From: Candidatus Pelagibacter sp.
GTDB lineage: Bacteria > Pseudomonadota > Alphaproteobacteria > Pelagibacterales > Pelagibacteraceae
Direction: 5' to 3'
Length of the DNA stretch: 64,000 bases
NCBI GenBank assembly: GCA_028408795.1
Contig: JAOOLP010000002.1
Span: 19,273-83,272 of the forward strand
Part shown: piece by piece, positions 59,731 through 64,000 of the stretch
How positions within the stretch are numbered: position 1 is the first letter of the stretch
Layout: every line of letters begins with the position of its first letter
Notes under the pieces: model-generated
What the model was told of the DNA's origin: nothing
Seen by the model: only the letters and a program-made list of their open reading frames with translations
The model's database searches: none
Position numbers and translations under genes: made by a program

Positions 59731-61227
59731 TCATCTTTTTATAAAGCTTTGATATCCCTGCCAACCGACAATTAAGATAATAACTAACATAATACATAGT
59801 GTTAACGGTCTGTCCCAAAGGAATGACCATGAGCCGTCACTTATTAAAAGCGATCTTCTTAAGTTTTCCTCCATTAACCCTCCTAGAACAAAAGCGAGTA
59901 TCAATGGTGGCATTGGAAAATCATATAATCTGAGAATGGTGGCAACAACCGCTATTCCTATCATTAAAAAAATATCAAAATTATTAAACGACATTAAATA
60001 GATGCCTGTCACCGAGAAAAAAAGAATCATTGGAATTAAAAATGTTCTAGGGACAGCTAAAATTCTTGCGATATAGGGAATTAACGGAAGATTAAGAATC
60101 AATAAAACTACCATGCCAATATACATTGACATAATTACAGACCAAAAAATTTCAGGATTGGTTTCATATAACCTTGGACCTGGTTGAATTCCAAATCCTA
60201 AGAGCGCTCCTAGCATCACTGCTGTGGTACCACTGCCTGGAATTCCTAAAGTTAATAGTGGCACAAATGATCCTGAACATGCTGCATTGTTTGCAGTTTC
60301 TGGTGCTGATAAACCTTGCACACTTCCTTTGCCAAACTTATCTTTTTCCTCTTTTTTAACAAAATTTCTCTCCATTCCGTAAGCTAAAAAAGATGCAATT
60401 GTTGCGCCTGCTCCTGGTAGCACACCTACAATAAATCCTAAAATAGATGATCGTGGAATCGTTACAGCCATTTGTTTTGTTTCTTCTTTATTAACTTTAA
60501 TAGAACCCAAGTCTGTAAGTGAAATTTGTTTAGCAGCTTTGGAGGGGTCATTTCCTTTTATAATAATCGTAAGAGCCTCGCTCATTGCAAATGTTGCCAT
60601 TACTACTAAAACGAAACTAATCCCGTCCGATAAATTCATTGTGTTAAACGTAAATCTTGGAATATCAGATAAAGTATCTTGACCAACTGATGCTAACATT
60701 AAACCTAACACACACATCATCATGGCTTTTAAAAAATTTCCTTTTGAAGAGAAGGCAGCAACTGCTGTTAAACCTAATATCATTAACCCAAAATAATCTG
60801 GTGATCTAAATGATAAACTTACTTTTGATAAACTTGGTGCAGCAATTAACAAAAATATTGCTGAAATTGTTCCTCCTGCAAAAGAGCTATAGGCGGCAAT
60901 AGCTAATGCTTTGCCAGCTTTTCCTTGTTGTGCCATTGGATAACCATCGAATGATGTTGCGACTGTGCCAGGAACCCCAGGTGCATTAATTAAAATTGAG
61001 GAAGTTGACCCTCCGAATACAGCTCCATAATAAACTCCTGCCATTAAAATTAGGCCCGTTGCGGGGTCGAAGCCGTAAGTGATTGGTATCATTAAAGCGA
61101 TCGCTGTCATTGGACCTAAACCAGGAAGCATGCCAATTATAGTTCCAGCAAAACATCCTATCATCACCATCATCAGATTTTGAAAAGATAAAGCAGTTTG
61201 TAATCCAATTATTATTCCTTCAATCAT
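59731..61227 (-). CDS. tctA: Tripartite tricarboxylate transporter, large membrane subunit TctA
   Basis: 498 residues, about twelve helices. GTIIGMLPGLGPMTAIALMIP near residue 28 and GFIVGVLPGAGATIASFLAYGMERN near 265 are the duplicated GxLPGxG motifs. FVPLLTLGIPGSGTTAVML is another. It forms the sodium-driven channel of the TctABC system. It overlaps tctB by four bases in the order tctC, tctB, tctA on the minus strand. The adjacent GlaH suggests a C5 dicarboxylate as substrate. Confidence 0.95.
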   Translation of the reverse strand: MIEGIIIGLQTALSFQNLMMVMIGCFAGTIIGMLPGLGPMTAIALMIPITYGFDPATGLILMAGVYYGAVFGGSTSSILINAPGVPGTVATSFDGYPMAQQGKAGKALAIAAYSSFAGGTISAIFLLIAAPSLSKVSLSFRSPDYFGLMILGLTAVAAFSSKGNFLKAMMMCVLGLMLASVGQDTLSDIPRFTFNTMNLSDGISFVLVVMATFAMSEALTIIIKGNDPSKAAKQISLTDLGSIKVNKEETKQMAVTIPRSSILGFIVGVLPGAGATIASFLAYGMERNFVKKEEKDKFGKGSVQGLSAPETANNAACSGSFVPLLTLGIPGSGTTAVMLGALLGFGIQPGPRLYETNPEIFWSVIMSMYIGMVVLLILNLPLIPYIARILAVPRTFLIPMILFFSVTGIYLMSFNNFDIFLMIGIAVVATILRLYDFPMPPLILAFVLGGLMEENLRRSLLISDGSWSFLWDRPLTLCIMLVIILIVGWQGYQSFIKR

Positions 61228-61694
61228 CCCATTATTCCTATATATTTTAAAAGTGGATCTCTAAGATAAACAGCCAACACTCCGTGAAGTAGATACATAA
61301 AAATTGCTACAAATGGGAAAGAAAAAATTATAATAAATTTCCACCTTCTTTCCCCTAAAAAATAATAAGAAAAAACTAAAAAAAGTGAAGTCGATAGAAA
61401 AAAACCAACTTTGAGTATAGTTGCTCCATAAACAATCATCGTTAATACTAATAGGATTGTCTTTTTAAATTCTAAATATGTTGGATCAACCTCGATTGGT
61501 TTTTTATCTGGTAAAACAATTTTTAAGCCAGAGAAAAACATCCCTGCATAACCTAAATAAATCGGAAAAGTTTTAGCATTAAAAGGGGCGCCTTCATCGA
61601 AAGCAAAAACTTGTATTTGATGAGCTGTATAAAGATAAAATGCTGATAAAACAAAGAAGAGCAGCGAAATAATTTTAACTGAATTTATTTTCAC
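61224..61694 (-). CDS. tctB: Tripartite tricarboxylate transporter, small subunit TctB
   Basis: 156 residues with four hydrophobic helices and a periplasmic loop after the first helix, LYTAHQIQVFAFDEGAPFNAKTFPIYLGYAGM, where the conserved proline-rich stretch of TctB is found. TctB is poorly conserved but always sits between tctC and tctA. It assists the TctA channel. Start 24 bases after the tctC stop, stop overlapping tctA by 4 bases. Confidence 0.9.
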   Translation of the reverse strand: MKINSVKIISLLFFVLSAFYLYTAHQIQVFAFDEGAPFNAKTFPIYLGYAGMFFSGLKIVLPDKKPIEVDPTYLEFKKTILLVLTMIVYGATILKVGFFLSTSLFLVFSYYFLGERRWKFIIIFSFPFVAIFMYLLHGVLAVYLRDPLLKYIGIMG

Positions 61695-61717
61695 TGCTCT
61701 TCCTTTAAGTTAATAGA

Positions 61718-62698
61718 CTAGATAACACCTAGTTTTTTCATTAACTTTGTCATTTCTTTTGTTTGAGTTTTCAAGAAACTGTCAAATTTTCTACCTGGAT
61801 TATAAATATTTACCCAAGCGTTTCTTTTTCTGACTGTTTCCCATTCTGGAGTTTTTTGAACATCGCCTAACATTTTAGCAATTTTCTTAACATCTCCACT
61901 TGACATACTCTTAGGAGCAAAGAAACCTCTCCAGTTAACAAACTGAACATCGTAACCTTGTTCCTTTAGTGTTGGTACTTCTGGAGCATCGCCAACTCTT
62001 TCTGGAGCTGTGATACCAATAATTCTTACTTGGTCTCTAGCACCCATTACTTCTCCCAAACCAGTTGAAAGAATTTGAGTCTCCCCAGATAAAAGTCCAG
62101 CTAAAGCTTTACCGCCAGCATCGTAAGGTACGTAAACTACATTGTTAGGATTAGCGCCTGCTTCTTGAAATGCAAGTGCACCAATTAGATGGTCCATGCT
62201 TCCTCTTACAGAACCACCAGCCATTTTAATTGACTTAGGATCTTTTTTGTAAGCATCAACTACATCTTTGAAGTTTTTATATGGTGAATTTTTAGCAACT
62301 GCGATTGCACCGTAGTCACCAATTACACCAGCAATTGGTTTAACATCTTTATAAGATAATACACCAGAACCTTTTACGTATCCTTTGTGTCTAGTGATTG
62401 ATCTTAATACTAAAGGTGTTGATTGAACTAGTATAGTTCCTTCTGGCTTCGTATTGATTATGTAAGACAAGGCTTTTCCTCCACCACCGCCTGACATATT
62501 TTCGAATGAAGCACTTTTTAGAAAACCAGCTTTAGTTAAAGCCTCTCCAGTTCCTCTAGCAGTTCCATCCCAACCACCACCAGCACCGCCACCGATAATG
62601 AAGTGTAATTTATCGATCGCAAAACTAGTTGATGAGATTGAAGTTAAAAGAACAGTTGCGAAAACTAAGCTAATTAATTTTTTCAAATTATTAAACAT
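61718..62698 (-). CDS. tctC: Tripartite tricarboxylate transporter, periplasmic binding protein TctC
   Basis: 326 residues, signal peptide ending near SSTSFA (residue 27). LHFIIGGGAGGGWDGTARGTGEAL near residue 30 is the typical start of TctC/Bug proteins, with FENMSGGGGGKALSYI and KMAGGSVRGSMDHL for ligand contacts. It delivers carboxylates such as citrate, tricarballylate, terephthalate or glutarate. It is the first gene of tctCBA and lies 73 bases downstream of the glutarate hydroxylase gene on the same strand. Confidence 0.94.
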   Translation of the reverse strand: MFNNLKKLISLVFATVLLTSISSTSFAIDKLHFIIGGGAGGGWDGTARGTGEALTKAGFLKSASFENMSGGGGGKALSYIINTKPEGTILVQSTPLVLRSITRHKGYVKGSGVLSYKDVKPIAGVIGDYGAIAVAKNSPYKNFKDVVDAYKKDPKSIKMAGGSVRGSMDHLIGALAFQEAGANPNNVVYVPYDAGGKALAGLLSGETQILSTGLGEVMGARDQVRIIGITAPERVGDAPEVPTLKEQGYDVQFVNWRGFFAPKSMSSGDVKKIAKMLGDVQKTPEWETVRKRNAWVNIYNPGRKFDSFLKTQTKEMTKLMKKLGVI

Positions 62699-62770
62699 AT
62701 TATTTTCCTCTGTTAATTAATTAATTTATTATTAGATTAAAAATGAATGATGGATCAGAGTCAACTGGTC

Positions 62771-63667
62771 TTAATTGAAAAAAGTTCCTCTGATTCTAAG
62801 CAATTCTCTGCTCAAATTGGTGTTTTCTTTAAAAGGCTTCCTCCCATGTAGCCAAAAATAATTATTAGAAAATATTGTTGATCCCACCGGTAGTGGAAAT
62901 TCAACTTTATTTTTACTCTCTTCTAAGCAATCAGATAATCTTTGTAAAAATAAACCTTGCTCCATATTTTTTGGTTCTGGAAATTGGTCTATGTAAGAAA
63001 TTATAGGTTTACCACTCTTATCTTTTGTAAAAACAGGATGTTCTACTTTGTAATCTACATTTTTACTTTTAGGGGATCCCCAAGTAAAATTTTGTTGTCC
63101 TACGGGATTATTACTCAATTCATTTAAGTGTTCCCAATCATCTAAATGTAAAATCACGCTTTCTCCACCGGAAACTCCTTGTTCTTCCATTTTGGTCATT
63201 ATTAACCAATCTGTTTTTTCTTTTACATAAGTACCATCTGTGTGAAGATCTAAATTAGTGTAAGCTTTTCTTAAGTAAGAGTCGCTACTATCCTGGTGTT
63301 TTACATAAAATCTTGCATAATATTTCCCAGTCATTGAATCAAAGTTGGGATTGCCAACTAAATAAGCAAAGCCTGTCGAAAGTTTGACGAGAAAGTCTTT
63401 ATCAAATTTTTTATTATTAATTTCCGGTTCTATTATTACTGTACCTGTTTTTCTATCATTTAATATGTTTACTAAAGACCCGCTTAGCTTTCCTTCAAAA
63501 ACTTCGTTTACACTTTTGGCTAAAGTAAATCTAGAGAATGGCTTGTACTCTAAGGAAGTAATAGTATGTTTTTTAAAAGGGAAAACTAGCTTATCTAATT
63601 CGCTTTCTTTGAGAGTTATAACTTTTACTCTTTTAGAATTTTTATGATCTTTTATTTCTAAGCTCAT
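62771..63667 (-). CDS. glaH: Glutarate 2-hydroxylase GlaH (CsiD)
   Basis: 298 residues. Iron ligands fit the family: H142 and D144 in NLDLHTDGTYV and H274 in FWLHGRKPF; R291 or R293 at the end contacts 2-oxoglutarate. The enzyme uses 2-oxoglutarate and oxygen to hydroxylate glutarate to L-2-hydroxyglutarate in lysine breakdown. The next step, LhgO, is not in the window. It overlaps azlD by four bases. The directly following tctCBA on the same strand may import glutarate or a related acid. Confidence 0.87.
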   Translation of the reverse strand: MSLEIKDHKNSKRVKVITLKESELDKLVFPFKKHTITSLEYKPFSRFTLAKSVNEVFEGKLSGSLVNILNDRKTGTVIIEPEINNKKFDKDFLVKLSTGFAYLVGNPNFDSMTGKYYARFYVKHQDSSDSYLRKAYTNLDLHTDGTYVKEKTDWLIMTKMEEQGVSGGESVILHLDDWEHLNELSNNPVGQQNFTWGSPKSKNVDYKVEHPVFTKDKSGKPIISYIDQFPEPKNMEQGLFLQRLSDCLEESKNKVEFPLPVGSTIFSNNYFWLHGRKPFKENTNLSRELLRIRGTFFN

Positions 63668-63990
63668 ATACTATTTAAAACTGATAAAAGTATAGCAGAA
63701 ACTATGGTTGGGAGTACTAAGTTTTTTTTAGAAAATATGAAAATAATTATACAAATTATAAGCACTGCGATCCTTATAAAAATGTCTGACTCGGCAAGTA
63801 CTCCTGCTGGAAAGATTATCATTCTGCCTAGTAACGCAGCTAACGTAGCGTAAGCTACGCAATTAAACCATTGAAAAACTTTGGACTTAACGCTTACTTT
63901 TTTTGATGTAATAGCTCCCATAAAACGTGAGATGAACGTTGCTAAAGATGTTGCAATAATTGCGAGTACAATTATTTGACTACTTGCCAT
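63664..63990 (-). CDS. azlD: AzlD-family branched-chain amino acid exporter subunit
   Basis: 108 residues with four hydrophobic segments. ATFISRFMGAITSKKVSVKSKVFQWFNCVAYATLAALLGRMI is the characteristic AzlD block. AzlD works with AzlC in export of branched-chain amino acids or analogues. azlC would precede it on the minus strand, beyond position 64000. Its stop overlaps the start of the glutarate hydroxylase gene (four bases), so it belongs to the same operon. Confidence 0.85.
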   Translation of the reverse strand: MASSQIIVLAIIATSLATFISRFMGAITSKKVSVKSKVFQWFNCVAYATLAALLGRMIIFPAGVLAESDIFIRIAVLIICIIIFIFSKKNLVLPTIVSAILLSVLNSI

Positions 63991-64000
63991 TTTTTCCTCC

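Noticed and set aside
1..64000. CRISPR arrays, insertion sequences, prophage or tRNA genes
   Set aside because: No spaced direct repeats, transposase, integrase or phage structural gene, and no tRNA pattern was seen on reading both strands by eye.

Overview
The window is an AT-rich, very compact stretch of bacterial chromosome. Genes abut or overlap by 1-14 bases, many small genes are wedged between larger ones, and no stretch above 300 bases lacks a gene. Gene content fits a marine alphaproteobacterium of the SAR11 clade (Pelagibacterales): TRAP and tripartite tricarboxylate transporters, sulfonate breakdown with sulfite oxidation by AprABM, acrylyl-CoA reductase, a tandem glycine riboswitch on gcvTHP and several small photolyase-type proteins. 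This assignment is inference from content, composition and order; no ribosomal RNA or tRNA gene is visible in the window.

Layout. 1-1753: the end of a TRAP transporter operon (dctP, then dctQ cut by the window edge). 1892-5639: a GMC oxidoreductase broken by a one-base frameshift, a TerC-type membrane protein, an SDR and an M23 peptidase. 5631-14088: an organosulfonate-to-sulfate block (xsc, suyAB, tauE, aprA, aprB, aprM and a small HxGH nucleotidyltransferase). 14114-14785: a CADD-like para-aminobenzoate synthase. 14786-14968: an intergenic region with two perfect DnaA boxes, a long AT palindrome and three GANTC sites, the best candidate for a replication origin. 14969-18248: MFS carrier, metC, a 27-residue basic protein and a membrane protein. 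18247-18416: a GC-rich, highly foldable segment without a gene, probably an unidentified minus-strand RNA. 18487-30294: housekeeping genes (mnmA, cysQ, recX, amt, hup, rseP, LysR, acuI, folE, hisI) and small conserved unknowns.

30291-44041 reads as a light and oxidative stress region: a cryptochrome/photolyase with an altered Fe-S site, a DCC-fold protein, a DUF2256 zinc protein, a second photolyase-like protein with its FAD domain at the N-terminus, MsrA, TspO, superoxide dismutase, and a block of cyclopropane-fatty-acid-synthase-like methyltransferase, DUF1365, DUF3833 and FAD amine-oxidase-like protein. 44051-48577 is gcvT-gcvH-gcvP behind a tandem glycine riboswitch, with a 12-base element complementary to the gcvT start region. 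48620-58879 holds transporters, a second TerC, a PrpD-family protein, aconitase, CsaA and ProC. 58946-63990 has a small outer-membrane barrel, TctABC, a glutarate hydroxylase (GlaH/CsiD) and AzlD.

How it fits together: sulfonates would be taken up by transporters outside the window (or perhaps the TRAP system), desulfonated by Xsc and SuyAB to sulfite, and the sulfite either exported by TauE or oxidised by AprAB with electrons passed to quinone through AprM. No classical ATP sulfurylase is present, and the small nucleotidyltransferase next to aprM is a candidate to act on APS. The most noteworthy items are the possible oriC, the unidentified structured RNA, the two unusual photolyase-family proteins, the riboswitch switch helix at gcvT, and the TctABC-GlaH pairing.
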